From DT-111 sp965263225 (GTDB lineage: Bacteria > Bacteroidota > Bacteroidia > Chitinophagales > Saprospiraceae), in the NCBI GenBank assembly GCA_965263225.1, contig CBDHHG010000011.1, positions 62,001-126,000 on the forward strand: a DNA stretch of 64,000 nucleotides. Reading direction: 5' to 3'. The notes under the pieces were generated by a model. That model searched no databases and was not told where the DNA came from. It worked only from the letters and a program-made list of their open reading frames with translations. Positions 1 through 8,840 of the stretch are shown here, piece by piece. The position numbers and the translations under genes were made by a program. Within the stretch, counting starts at the first letter, position 1. Every line of letters begins with the position of its first letter.

Positions 1-753
1 TTTAGCGCCTTCGCTACAGAGCCAATTTAAGGTTCCACAAAGTTCTTCAGGTTCCCCAAAACGTTTCATCGGTGTATGATCTACAATCATCTGCCCTCTT
101 TGGGTCAGAGAATTATCCTCATTTAGCAATAGTCTTCGATTCTGTTCCCCGATAAAAAACCCTGGTGCGATGGCGTTCACTCTCATCCCCTCGCCAAACT
201 TAAGAGCCAGCTCGACAGCCATCCAACGAGTGAAGTTATCAATGGCAGCTTTGGACGCTGAATATCCTACCACTCTAGTAATCACACGCTGAGCTGCCAT
301 AGAAGAAATATTGACAATACTTCCTGCTCCTCCTTTTGCCATAGCTTCTCCTAAAACTAGACTAGGAATAACCGTTCCCTTAAGGTTCAAATCTGTGACT
401 TTCTGGAAGTCGGACACAGATAGATCAAAAAAGTTTTGCGTGGGCATGATGGTTGCACCTTTCATGTTGCCACCTGCGGCGTTAACCAAGATGTCAATCT
501 GGCCCCAGTTTTCCAACAACTGATCTCTGGCTTGTTCCAATTGAGTTTGATCCAGTACGTCTGCCACCAAAGACATGGCCGTTCCGCCAGCCTGTTCAAT
601 GGCTTTAACAACTTGTTCCACCTTGCTGGCAGTTCTCGATAACACAGCTACTTTTACTCCTGCTTTGGCCAATCCCATAGCCATTGCACTACCTAGCACT
701 CCAGCACCTCCGGTGATGACGGCCACCTTGCCGTCCAAACCATCATTTGGCAT
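1..753 (-). CDS. SDR oxidoreductase, fructuronate reductase-like (3' end cut by window edge)
   Basis: The reading frame is open from an ATG at 753 to the window edge (251 codons) with no stop, so the C-terminus lies outside. It has a Rossmann TGGAGVLG motif at residues 14-21, NAAGG near residue 100 and the catalytic YSASK near residue 170. The late segments NAIAPGFF.GEQNR and HTPMKRFGEPEEL resemble SDR-type D-mannonate oxidoreductases (B. subtilis UxuB class, NAD-linked fructuronate/mannonate interconversion); this is from memory of the family. It starts 6 bp after the lacI stop and is probably co-transcribed with it. Together with susCD this suggests hexuronate use. A different sugar-acid or DEH reductase is possible. 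About 27 residues are probably missing. Confidence 0.8.
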   Translation of the reverse strand, partial: MPNDGLDGKVAVITGGAGVLGSAMAMGLAKAGVKVAVLSRTASKVEQVVKAIEQAGGTAMSLVADVLDQTQLEQARDQLLENWGQIDILVNAAGGNMKGATIMPTQNFFDLSVSDFQKVTDLNLKGTVIPSLVLGEAMAKGGAGSIVNISSMAAQRVITRVVGYSASKAAIDNFTRWMAVELALKFGEGMRVNAIAPGFFIGEQNRRLLLNEDNSLTQRGQMIVDHTPMKRFGEPEELCGTLNWLCSEGAK

Positions 754-759
754 ACTGAT

Positions 760-1779
760 CTATTTCAACTTTTTAGAAGATGCACGAACAATAAGCTCGG
801 GCTGTAAAACAATTTGTCTGGATACGTAGTCTTTGCGGTTGGCTATACAATCTAAAAATGCTCTAGCTGCGAGTCTTCCCATGTCTCGCCCATGCTGATT
901 TACCGTAGTCATGGCTGGCTCAACAAAAGAAGTAAAGGGTTCGTTAGCAAACCCAACTATAGCTATATCGTTTGGGATAGAAAATTTTCCTTTAAGAATT
1001 TGCATGGCTCCGAGTGCGGCAAAATCACTGGAGGAAAATATAGCATCCGGAATATTGCCAGATGTTATAATGTATTCGGCAGCCTGTCGGCCCTTCTCAA
1101 TGTTTGAGCGGCAGTTGATCACCCAACTTTCCTCAAAAGTAATTCCAGCATCTTGCAGCGCTGCCTTATAGCCTCGCAGGCGTTCTTGGTAAACCTTGAT
1201 GTCTTGATCTCCGGCAAAGTGAAAAATCTTCTTACACCCTTGTTCGATTAGATGCCGAGTCGCCTCATACCCCCCCTTGAAGTCATCAATCACCACAGCA
1301 CTCACCCCCAACTCATCAATGGAACGGTCAAATAAGATCAAGGGGATATCATCTTCTATCACTTTTTGATAGAGATCCATGTTACCCGAAGAACGGGTGG
1401 CTGATGCGATAATGCCATCCACCTGCGATCGGAACAAGGTGTCAAAGGCTCGTTTTTCATGAGTGAGATCGTCATAGGTTTGGCACATGATAATGCCATA
1501 TCCACTTTTGGCTACTTCATCTTCAATACCTCGAATGATAGAGGCAAAAATACTTCGCTCAATCATCGGGACCATAACGCCAATATTCATACTTTTGCCA
1601 CTACGCAAAGCAGCAGCCAAGCGGTTCGGCTTGTAATTCATCTGGCGAGCCATTTCCACGACTAATCGCTTGGTATCCTCGCTGATGGCCGGATGATTAT
1701 TGAGCGCCCTAGATACCGTTGAAGAGGTTACGCTTAAAGCTCCGGCAATATCATGTATCGTTGTTTTACTCTTCTTCAT
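760..1779 (-). CDS. LacI-family transcriptional repressor
   Basis: 339 aa, cytoplasmic. The N-terminal helix-turn-helix (about residues 5-55, TIHDIAGALSVTSSTVSRAL) is typical of LacI/GalR, and the rest is a periplasmic-binding-protein-like effector domain (IGVMVPMI, VDGIIAS, DAIFSSSDFAALG). A TTG nine bases upstream is in frame, but it lies inside a probable LacI operator, so the ATG at 1779 is preferred. Two near-identical operator-like sites lie upstream, one touching the start, which suggests autorepression and control of the downstream SDR. The effector is unknown; a uronate or its oligomer is the contextual guess. Confidence 0.93.
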   Translation of the reverse strand: MKKSKTTIHDIAGALSVTSSTVSRALNNHPAISEDTKRLVVEMARQMNYKPNRLAAALRSGKSMNIGVMVPMIERSIFASIIRGIEDEVAKSGYGIIMCQTYDDLTHEKRAFDTLFRSQVDGIIASATRSSGNMDLYQKVIEDDIPLILFDRSIDELGVSAVVIDDFKGGYEATRHLIEQGCKKIFHFAGDQDIKVYQERLRGYKAALQDAGITFEESWVINCRSNIEKGRQAAEYIITSGNIPDAIFSSSDFAALGAMQILKGKFSIPNDIAIVGFANEPFTSFVEPAMTTVNQHGRDMGRLAARAFLDCIANRKDYVSRQIVLQPELIVRASSKKLK

Positions 1780-1783
1780 ATCA

Positions 1784-1797
1784 TGCAAACGATTGCA
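1784..1797. promoter_or_regulatory. LacI-family operator, copy 1
   Basis: The site TGCAAACGATTGCA is an imperfect palindrome with 5-base arms (TGCAA/TTGCA) around a central CG, the usual form of LacI-family and cre-type operators. It lies 5 bp upstream of the lacI ATG, where bound repressor would block transcription of lacI and the SDR. Confidence 0.6.
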
Positions 1798-1920
1798 CGA
1801 ATTTAATAAAGCGAATTAAATTACCAAACACTATATGATAAAAATAAAAAAAAATAGTGGAAAATTATGCCCACACCACTCTTTTTAGAAGATTAGTTAG
1901 GTTAGGCGATTAGAACATGA

Positions 1921-1934
1921 GACAAACGATTGCA
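1921..1934. promoter_or_regulatory. LacI-family operator, copy 2
   Basis: The site GACAAACGATTGCA matches copy 1 at 12 of 14 positions and is 137 bp further upstream of lacI, just beyond the susD terminator. The pair brackets the lacI promoter region, an arrangement suited to repression by looping. The looping is inference. Confidence 0.55.
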
Positions 1935-1947
1935 TAAATTTCTATGC

Positions 1948-1980
1948 AAAAAAAGGCCTGCCGAATCAACTCGACAGGCC
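1948..1980 (-). terminator. Rho-independent terminator of susCD
   Basis: A GGCCTGCCG / CGACAGGCC hairpin (8 of 9 pairs, 8-base loop) is followed on the minus strand by seven T. It separates susD from the lacI promoter, so lacI and the SDR are probably transcribed mainly from their own promoter. Confidence 0.8.
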
Positions 1981-2015
1981 ATCATGAATCTGTTTATATT
2001 GACTTTGACTTCGAA

Positions 2016-3374
2016 TTAATTGATGAACGGATTGGCTCGAATCTCCGTGATGGTAATTGGGAAAAAAGTACCAGGGTTCAATACAGCATCACTGTTAGAC
2101 TGCCAGTCCGATGCCGATTCCTCAAAGCGATAATGATCGGCAATTCTTCTTCCTTGTAGGAAAAGGTTCACACGACGGGAGTGTTTAAGCAAGCTCATCG
2201 CATCCACTTGTCCAGTGTAGGCGCTTAGTTTAGTGTCCAAAGCGCGGAGTGCATTAATTTGTGTGCTAAAACCGGTGTCATCACCTTGTGCTAAAGCTGC
2301 CTCAGCCAGTATCAGGTACATTTCCCGGGCAGAAACCATGGTGAAATCAACAAACTGTGCTTGAGTGGAAAAACTAACCACTGCATCGTAGAGTACTGGA
2401 TCTGCAATATTGTCGATCGGATCAAGCAGGCTAATGCTAGTGGCAGGATCTCCATCACCCAAATTAGCTACTCTTTTGTTTTCGGCATCTGGAATGATAT
2501 AGTCATTTGACAACCGCATTTCCAATCGTTGATTTACCTGCTGACCAATGTCTAGCGTCCCAACAACATCTGGAGTAGTGGGGTCTGTATCCAAAATAAA
2601 TTTGTAATCCGCTCCCATCTTGTCCAATGCTTCCTGAGCGAACTTAATGGCCTCCGCATCATTGATCAGTGGATTACTGATATCCATCGGATTCAACTTG
2701 AGCCATAGGGCTTTGGAGTAATGGACACGAGCCAGCATACCCGAAAAGGCTGCCTCTAGGTCTTCATTGATTCCATCAATCGCAGCCCCCTTGTTGAGAT
2801 AGGTGATAGCCTGATCGTATAAACTAGCCATATTTTCAGGTCCTACTGGAGGTGCAGCCTCGCTTTTGTCAGAATCGACCACAAAATCATCAAACATATC
2901 GGCAATAACCGTGTAGATGATGGCTCCGTATAAGTAGGCTCTGGCCAACTGCACTTCATCTCCAGCTAGCAACAAACCTTCAGCATCGAAGGCTTCAACT
3001 CTCTTAATCACATCATCACTCCACCAACGTGCTTCTCCTACGAAAAAGAAGGCAGCATCTGTAAATTCATTATTAGGATTATTAAAGTTCCCAAATTGCA
3101 ACTGTTGCCAGGCATCTCTCGAACCAATCCACGTCAACTCATCACTAGCTGTGGCATACGGAGCAATGATGTTGGCAAAAGCTCTGGTCAAAGAAGCCTG
3201 TACGCCATTAACCATTGGCAATACGGAACGAGGATCTTTGAGATCTTCTTCCAATAGATTATTGGGATTATCGGCTTGTAATAGGTCGCTACAAGCGGTG
3301 AAGGACCCCAGGATGAACATAGCCAACAATAATTTTAGGCTATATTTCTTTATAGATAACAATAGGTTTTTCAT
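2016..3374 (-). CDS. SusD/RagB-family outer-membrane glycan-binding lipoprotein
   Basis: 452 aa. The N-terminus is a lipoprotein signal ending in the lipobox GSFTAC (Cys about residue 28), followed by SDLLQADNPNN, typical of SusD. The body is helical (TPR-like), with a RagB/SusD-type C-terminus that includes SRRVNLFLQGRRIADHYRF. SusD proteins sit on the outside of the outer membrane as a lid on a SusC TonB-dependent transporter. The gene follows susC by 48 bp in one operon. At 452 residues it is shorter than many SusD proteins, in line with the more compact SusD-like group. The substrate cannot be read from the sequence. Confidence 0.9.
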   Translation of the reverse strand: MKNLLLSIKKYSLKLLLAMFILGSFTACSDLLQADNPNNLLEEDLKDPRSVLPMVNGVQASLTRAFANIIAPYATASDELTWIGSRDAWQQLQFGNFNNPNNEFTDAAFFFVGEARWWSDDVIKRVEAFDAEGLLLAGDEVQLARAYLYGAIIYTVIADMFDDFVVDSDKSEAAPPVGPENMASLYDQAITYLNKGAAIDGINEDLEAAFSGMLARVHYSKALWLKLNPMDISNPLINDAEAIKFAQEALDKMGADYKFILDTDPTTPDVVGTLDIGQQVNQRLEMRLSNDYIIPDAENKRVANLGDGDPATSISLLDPIDNIADPVLYDAVVSFSTQAQFVDFTMVSAREMYLILAEAALAQGDDTGFSTQINALRALDTKLSAYTGQVDAMSLLKHSRRVNLFLQGRRIADHYRFEESASDWQSNSDAVLNPGTFFPITITEIRANPFIN

Positions 3375-3422
3375 AGATCTATCTTTTGACTTCTCAGAAA
3401 GAAGGAAATAAAAATGTTGAGT

Positions 3423-6400
3423 CTAAATGCCTACCTTTAGAGTGAATAGCAATTGCCGAGGGATCGGCCAGCCAAAGGCTTCAATACCCACTCCAAAATT
3501 CTGGTCAGTTGTATCGGTTTCATTTCCGTCCCCCCCTCTACCAAACACATTAATTTCAGGATCGACACCACTGTAACCTGAAAATAGGGCTAGGTTTCTG
3601 CCTGCCACAGTAAAGGATGCATTTCGAAGATTCAATTTCTTGAGGAAAGATGTAGGTAGCTGGTAGGTAATGTTCAGCTCTCTCCAACGGATAAAATCGG
3701 CCTTTTCAATCGTATTCAGCCCAGAAAAGGGTGCCAATGCCAGGTTTTCGTGTAACCAACCTTTGAGGGCCTCGTAACGTACTTCTCCAGAATTTTGCGC
3801 ATTTCCTTGTCCATCTGTCCCTCCGGATAGATAATCACGCTCCACCTCGGCAGAGCCCGGTAGGTTACGACCGATACTGCCATTAGCTTGACGGAAAGCC
3901 CCAGTTAGATTGTTAATGCGGAAATTCCCCGTTTTGTATTCGAAGAGAGTGGTTAAACTAAAGTTGCGGAACTTCACCGTGCCCCCAAAAGAACCTTGCC
4001 AATCAGGTGTTCCTTTACCGAGATAATGATCTAGGAAATCTCCATCTCCATCTTCATCCTTCAATAAAACGCCACCTGCACCAATCGTCGTAGGCAGGCT
4101 TAGATCACCTGGTTCCTTAGAACCTAAGAAGGCAACGATCTCCTCTCTAGAATCCGGTAAACCATCACTATTAAAGTCGATCGGTAAGGCATCACCTGTT
4201 GTTTCCACCAATTCGGCTCCAAACTGAGCACCCGGCGCAAAACCTTCTATCAAGAAATTGCGGTAGCGAGGATAAGAGCCGCCTACCTTTACAGGCGGTG
4301 CTCCGCCTAAAGACACCACTTCTTCTTTGATAAAAGCTGCGTTGGCAAATAAATCTACACTCCAATCTCTAGAGCGATATACGGTTCCGTTAAGCTTCAA
4401 CTCTACTCCATTTGCCGAAAGTTCACCGATATTTACTAGTTGTCGGCTTCTCCAGCCCCCAGAAAGGGCAAATTGCCGAGCAAACAACGCATCCTCTACC
4501 GTACGATCCCAATAAACGGCTTCTAAGGAAATCTTGTCATTAAAAAGGCCCACTACTGTTCCGATTTCCCATTCTTTAGAAATTTCTGGTTCCAGATCCA
4601 CATTCCCTAGATTGTTAGGGACAATCCCCGCTCCAGAGGTGGAAGTCAAGGCCTGATAGGTCGTCAAAGCATCAAATGCACCGGGCTGTAGTCCCGCCCA
4701 TCCGTAAGAACTTCTCAATTGTAAACTACTGATTGGTCCAATGCCATTCCACCAATTGGCATCGGAGGGTATGTAGGAAAAAGATACCTTAGGATAAACC
4801 GCCGCATTAAAATTAGATCCGAATGCACTATGGCCATCCAATCGAGCACCTAATGTCACAAATAGTTGGTCACTGAATCCAAATTGTTCCTGCACAAATA
4901 CTCCTGCATTGATGACCTCAGAAAACAGTTCGAACAATTGCTGATTGGCAGCTGCACTGGAGATCTCGAATCCTGGCCCAGGAAAGTCTGTGCCTGACCC
5001 TGACTGAATCAACTCCTCCTGGCGAATCAACTGCCCTCCTAGGATTAAATTGGAAGAAATGTTAGAGGTGATCTGATGATTCATGGTCGCCTTTACCTCC
5101 GCAGAGATGGCTGTGAAATTACGATCCGTATAATCTTTCTGACCATTGGCATTATTACTGGCAAAACCATCAATGTTCCAACCAAAAGGAGTGAATTCCA
5201 CGCTGCTTTGATTCGAATAGTCTACCCCAAATACGGCGTCCAACTTCAGCCAACTCTTCGGATAGTAGTTCATCGCAACACTGCCATTATAATGGCGAAC
5301 ATCCTGGCTAACCGAAAGCTGTAAGGCCTCATTGACCGTAGCAAAGGCAATGGTTCCGGTTTGATTGTTCGGGCCTGCTAGTTCCGGCTTACTAAATTGC
5401 GCCAGCGAACCTACCCCATAGATATTGTTATTGGTTTGCAGGGTCGTGAAAGCGGTATTCGAATACCCCGAAGTAATTCGGAAGTTGAATTTTTCACTTG
5501 GAAAAATATTCAAATTAACATTCAACTGTCCTTTGCGGTCTGTATCGGTGGCTTGCGTCGAGATACCTACAGGATAGTTGCGGTCCTGTCCACCAAAAGG
5601 CCCATCCTGATAAAAATAACGGCCAGAAACATAATAAGAGATCAGATTATTTCCTCCTGAAACACTTGCAGAAGCATTATTGGAAATACCCGTTTCGAAT
5701 AACTCTTCCGTAAAGTTCCGGCGGATCAAATCATAGGGTTTGATATCTTCCCCATAAAAGGTTGATAGAGCTTGCGCCTGGCTAGCTGTTCGAGCAAAAC
5801 CGACATTATCCTGGAATCGATTGGGATAGTCCATGAAGCCTTGAGCAAACTTAAGATCCACCTGTGGCTTACCACTGACTCCTTTTTTCGTAAAGATTTG
5901 AATCACGCCGTTGCTTGCCTCCGTTCCGAAGAGGGTCGCGGCTGAAGCCCCTTTCAGGATTTCTATGCGTTCAATGGATTCTGGGTTGATATCATCCAGG
6001 CGTGAGGGAGCACCACCGCCGCCAGCGGAAGCAAAACCACCGGCTCCAAAGCCACCACCGTTGTCTACTCGGATACCATCAATAATTACAATCGGTTCAT
6101 TTAATTGGGATAGAGAAGCCGAGCCACGAATACGAATCTGGGTTCCCTCCCCAGTCAAGCCACCTGAAGGCAAAGCCACAATCCCGGGTTCTCGGCCAGT
6201 CAATAAATCGGAAAATGAGTTAATCGGAACATGCTGTAATTTTTTAGTAGAAATAGAGCCGATTGAATTTCCAATTTTCTTCTTCTCTACTGGCCCCCCA
6301 GTACCTGTCACGACAATCACATCTAGTTCGGTAGCACTCACTCCCATCGTCATATCCAAGGTAAGCTCTTGACCAGCGGAAAGGGTGATGGTTTCAATGG

Positions 6401-6665
6401 TCTTGGCAAAGCCGGTGTAGGTAAATTCCACCTTGTGCTCACCTGCTGGCAACCCGCCGATGACATAGTTACCATCAAAATCTGTAATTGTACCGGAGCC
6501 CGTTCCAGCAACAATTACGGTTGCACCGATGAGCGGTTCATCGGTGTCCTCATCGAGAACCTTTCCCTTAATCGAAGCAGTACCTTGACTAAACATCAAG
6601 GTCGGGATCAAGAAAAGGCTCCCTAGTAATAACAGTCTAAGTTTCTTACTAGTAAGTAGCATCAT
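3423..6665 (-). CDS. SusC/RagA-family TonB-dependent outer-membrane transporter
   Basis: 1080 aa. A signal peptide ends near FSQG (about residue 28). It is followed by a CarboxypepD_reg-like domain (about 30-105, KGKVLDEDTDEPLIGATV), a plug domain (about 115-255, with GTEASNGVIQIFTKKG) and a long beta-barrel ending in an aromatic-rich C-terminus. It imports oligomers bound by the neighbouring SusD using TonB energy. The length is normal. Two ATGs (6665, 6662) are equally possible. It is the first gene of the minus-strand operon; no clear promoter was found in the upstream gap. Substrate is unknown, although the SDR and LacI downstream suggest a uronic-acid-containing glycan. Confidence 0.95.
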   Translation of the reverse strand: MMLLTSKKLRLLLLGSLFLIPTLMFSQGTASIKGKVLDEDTDEPLIGATVIVAGTGSGTITDFDGNYVIGGLPAGEHKVEFTYTGFAKTIETITLSAGQELTLDMTMGVSATELDVIVVTGTGGPVEKKKIGNSIGSISTKKLQHVPINSFSDLLTGREPGIVALPSGGLTGEGTQIRIRGSASLSQLNEPIVIIDGIRVDNGGGFGAGGFASAGGGGAPSRLDDINPESIERIEILKGASAATLFGTEASNGVIQIFTKKGVSGKPQVDLKFAQGFMDYPNRFQDNVGFARTASQAQALSTFYGEDIKPYDLIRRNFTEELFETGISNNASASVSGGNNLISYYVSGRYFYQDGPFGGQDRNYPVGISTQATDTDRKGQLNVNLNIFPSEKFNFRITSGYSNTAFTTLQTNNNIYGVGSLAQFSKPELAGPNNQTGTIAFATVNEALQLSVSQDVRHYNGSVAMNYYPKSWLKLDAVFGVDYSNQSSVEFTPFGWNIDGFASNNANGQKDYTDRNFTAISAEVKATMNHQITSNISSNLILGGQLIRQEELIQSGSGTDFPGPGFEISSAAANQQLFELFSEVINAGVFVQEQFGFSDQLFVTLGARLDGHSAFGSNFNAAVYPKVSFSYIPSDANWWNGIGPISSLQLRSSYGWAGLQPGAFDALTTYQALTSTSGAGIVPNNLGNVDLEPEISKEWEIGTVVGLFNDKISLEAVYWDRTVEDALFARQFALSGGWRSRQLVNIGELSANGVELKLNGTVYRSRDWSVDLFANAAFIKEEVVSLGGAPPVKVGGSYPRYRNFLIEGFAPGAQFGAELVETTGDALPIDFNSDGLPDSREEIVAFLGSKEPGDLSLPTTIGAGGVLLKDEDGDGDFLDHYLGKGTPDWQGSFGGTVKFRNFSLTTLFEYKTGNFRINNLTGAFRQANGSIGRNLPGSAEVERDYLSGGTDGQGNAQNSGEVRYEALKGWLHENLALAPFSGLNTIEKADFIRWRELNITYQLPTSFLKKLNLRNASFTVAGRNLALFSGYSGVDPEINVFGRGGDGNETDTTDQNFGVGIEAFGWPIPRQLLFTLKVGI

Positions 6666-7497
6666 TTCAAAATATTTAGTTAATACAATAGTTCCAGAAA
6701 GTCGAGTTCTTGACTGGGTAGCACACTCAAAAAGGCATAAATACCCTAGGTCAATAGCTGCTGTTTGCTATTAACTAGATTTAAATAGTTTGGTAAAAGA
6801 GATTCAATGAAACTGGTAGGAAAAGTACTTGAAAGGGGGTAAATCAGGCTGCCATGCGTACTTTGCTCAGCAAAAGAGTCTGCTCTCTAGGAATAAAGCT
6901 AATTACAACTGTATTTACCCTTCTCCTTATGGAAAAGAAATTCTTAAAAGATCTTTTTTACCAGTGAATTTTAATTCATCATTTACCGTTGAGCAATACC
7001 ATGCAGGACCTAGCTCGATTAAGATATCAGAGCAGACCGGCCACATGGCTGCTAACCCGAAATGTTTGTCCCATTGAAAGCTAGAGCAGAAAGGAGATCC
7101 AATACGTTGGCCAGGCAAGGTGGCAAAATTTTGCCCCTATATCCTAATGGATAACACGATCTACAACCCTAATCTAACGGGTAGTCTTAACATAGAGAAA
7201 TCACCGAAATGTCGCTCACTAGGAAATGTCGCAACTGGCAGAACTGAAATGCAAATACTGCCGACTAGGGAATTTTTATCAGGTATTCCCTAAGAAGAGT
7301 TTTTTAACATACATGCTTCCCTTGGGAAGGCTTTTGAAGTAAAGTAAAGTAAGTAAAATTAAGGCAGTAATACAAGCCTTTTCCTTCTTTTGTAAGCTGA
7401 AGTACAGAGTATCAGATTTTCATTATCACCATATCTATAAGGTGTTTTTAAGTCTGAGTCCTACTTTAAAACCTCCTAAGTGCGAAAAAATTTACAC
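6666..7497. other. 832-bp gap without a convincing gene
   Basis: This divergent region separates susC (minus) from blaI (plus). Short open frames (82 aa plus strand at 6829-7077, 63 aa minus strand at 6927-7118) show no family signature and no signal peptide. An A/T-rich 'aagta'-type short repeat lies near 7337-7360. No hairpin with a T-tract and no exact TTG-N19/20-TAnnTTTG promoter was found. Confidence 0.5.
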
Positions 7498-7896
7498 ATG
7501 TCAAGCGAAATTTACGATGATCTTAGTAAACGTGAACGCCAAATCATGGACATCATCCATAGATTAGGCGAAGCAAGTGTTGGAGAAGCCCTTGAGGAAC
7601 TTAGTAATCCACCTGGCTATAATTCAATACGAATGCTGATGAATATCTTGGAAGAGAAAGGACATTTGAAGCATCGAAATGAAAAAAACAAGTATTACTA
7701 CTCCGCTACCTTGCAGAAAGAAGTGGTGAAGAAATCTGCCCTTAATCATTTGTTGAGTACTTATTTCAACCGCTCCATACCGGAGGTGATGTCAACCTTG
7801 CTATCACAAAAAAAGATCTCTCCTGCTGAATTGGAGGAACTTTCAGAACTGATCCAAAAAGCCAGAGAAGCCGACGCTGGACAAAAAGATAGTTAA
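7498..7896 (+). CDS. BlaI/MecI/CopY-family transcriptional repressor
   Basis: 132 aa from the ATG at 7498; a GTG 18 bases upstream (7480) is in frame but less likely. It has the winged-helix domain of the family (about residues 5-75, LSKRERQIMDIIHRLG then NSIRMLMNILEEKGHLKH) and a short helical dimerisation tail with PAELEELSELI. Such repressors are released when a membrane M56 metalloprotease (BlaR1/MecR1) is activated. Here the stop overlaps the ATG of an M56-like gene (TAATG), the classical pairing, but that partner is broken and lacks the protease domain. Confidence 0.9.
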   Translation: MSSEIYDDLSKRERQIMDIIHRLGEASVGEALEELSNPPGYNSIRMLMNILEEKGHLKHRNEKNKYYYSATLQKEVVKKSALNHLLSTYFNRSIPEVMSTLLSQKKISPAELEELSELIQKAREADAGQKDS

Positions 7897-8734
7897 TGTA
7901 TTCATTCACGATAAGTGCACATATCGGAGAGGAGTTCTGGAGCATAGACCTACTGCTCAATTTATGGTGGAAGTCAAGTTTACTAGGGCTACTGATTAAA
8001 CTCTTAACTGTAGCCTTTCCTGCCAGTCAGGCCCAATGGATCTGGCGATGTGGTTTGGGGGACTCTTAGCCATATTTCTGCTGTGCGCTTCTTCTATTTG
8101 GGAGCTCCAGCTTCAGATTTACACCTCAACCCCCATACCATCTGAGGTTAAGATTAGTGAAACAAAATCCGGAGCTACATCCGCATTCCTAGATCAAAGC
8201 CCCAAACCTTCGAGTTCCTCTTTTCCGGCTTCCACTCCACCCTGGGATTCACTTTTAGGAGGAATCTGGCTCATAGGCTTCTTGAGCATTATTGCAAAAG
8301 CCATTATGGAATTCCTCTTGCTTAGAGTAGTCCTTCTTTCTCTTTGTAGCATAAGTTTGAACCTGCGGATCATCCATGAAAAACCATATTCCATGGCTGC
8401 CTACCGTCAAGCCCTTCAACATCTTCACTCCTCAGATACACAGCAAAAAATCTTGGGTTTGCAGCAGTTGGGTCAATGGGGCCGAAGAAATTCCTTTTCA
8501 TCTATAAAGCCATTGGTTCAGGATCTACATCCAGAGGTACGAAAAAAAGCCTTATGGGCCGTACAACAGATCGGTTGCCTTCCTGCTTTTTGTCTTATTA
8601 GTCAACAAGTACAAGGTGAAGATCAAACCATCCGGCAGTTCGCCAGACAATTGATAGCGACTTATCCTAGATCCAGATTACGGGCATATCTCTTGGATCA
8701 TCTTGAGCAGCTTAGCTTGATAGGTCAGCAATAA
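7896..8734 (+). pseudogene. Frameshifted BlaR1/M56-like membrane protein with C-terminal HEAT-type repeats
   Basis: The first frame (ATG 7896, overlapping the blaI stop) encodes a membrane-like start with LLNLWWKSSLLGLLIKLL and ASQAQWIWRCGLG, then stops at about 8066. Adding one G to the five-G run near 8058 joins it to the frame open to 8734, giving WRCGLGGLLAIFLLC, a normal M56 N-terminus. Two more hydrophobic segments follow (LLAIFLLCASSIWEL; LLGGIWLIGFLSII). After them no HExxH metalloprotease site appears; instead there are HEAT-like helices (ILGLQQLGQWGRRNS, EVRKKALWAVQQIG). It therefore looks like a BlaR1-type sensor that lost its protease domain and then its frame. A single-base sequencing error could explain the frameshift but not the missing domain. 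Confidence 0.6.
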
Positions 8735-8840
8735 ACAGCCTTTCGCTACCCCCAAGAAACTCTTCCCTATAAGAAAGATCAATAAAGCTATTTTTTTAAT
8801 CTAAAGTGCGAATTTTTCGCATAAATAAACCTAAAGTATC

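Noticed and set aside
6829..7118. Short ORFs on both strands in the susC-blaI gap as genes or transposase remnants
   Set aside because: No motif, no signal, no similarity to a family I know; the two strands overlap, which favours chance.
7391..7406. TGTA-N8-TACA inverted repeat as a BlaI operator upstream of blaI
   Set aside because: The known BlaI/MecI box is TACA-N2-TGTA, the opposite order and a different spacing, so the match is not good enough.
8036..8734. The frame starting ATG 8036 as an independent gene
   Set aside because: Its N-terminus makes sense only as the continuation of the frame that overlaps the blaI stop; it has no signal peptide of its own and no promoter.
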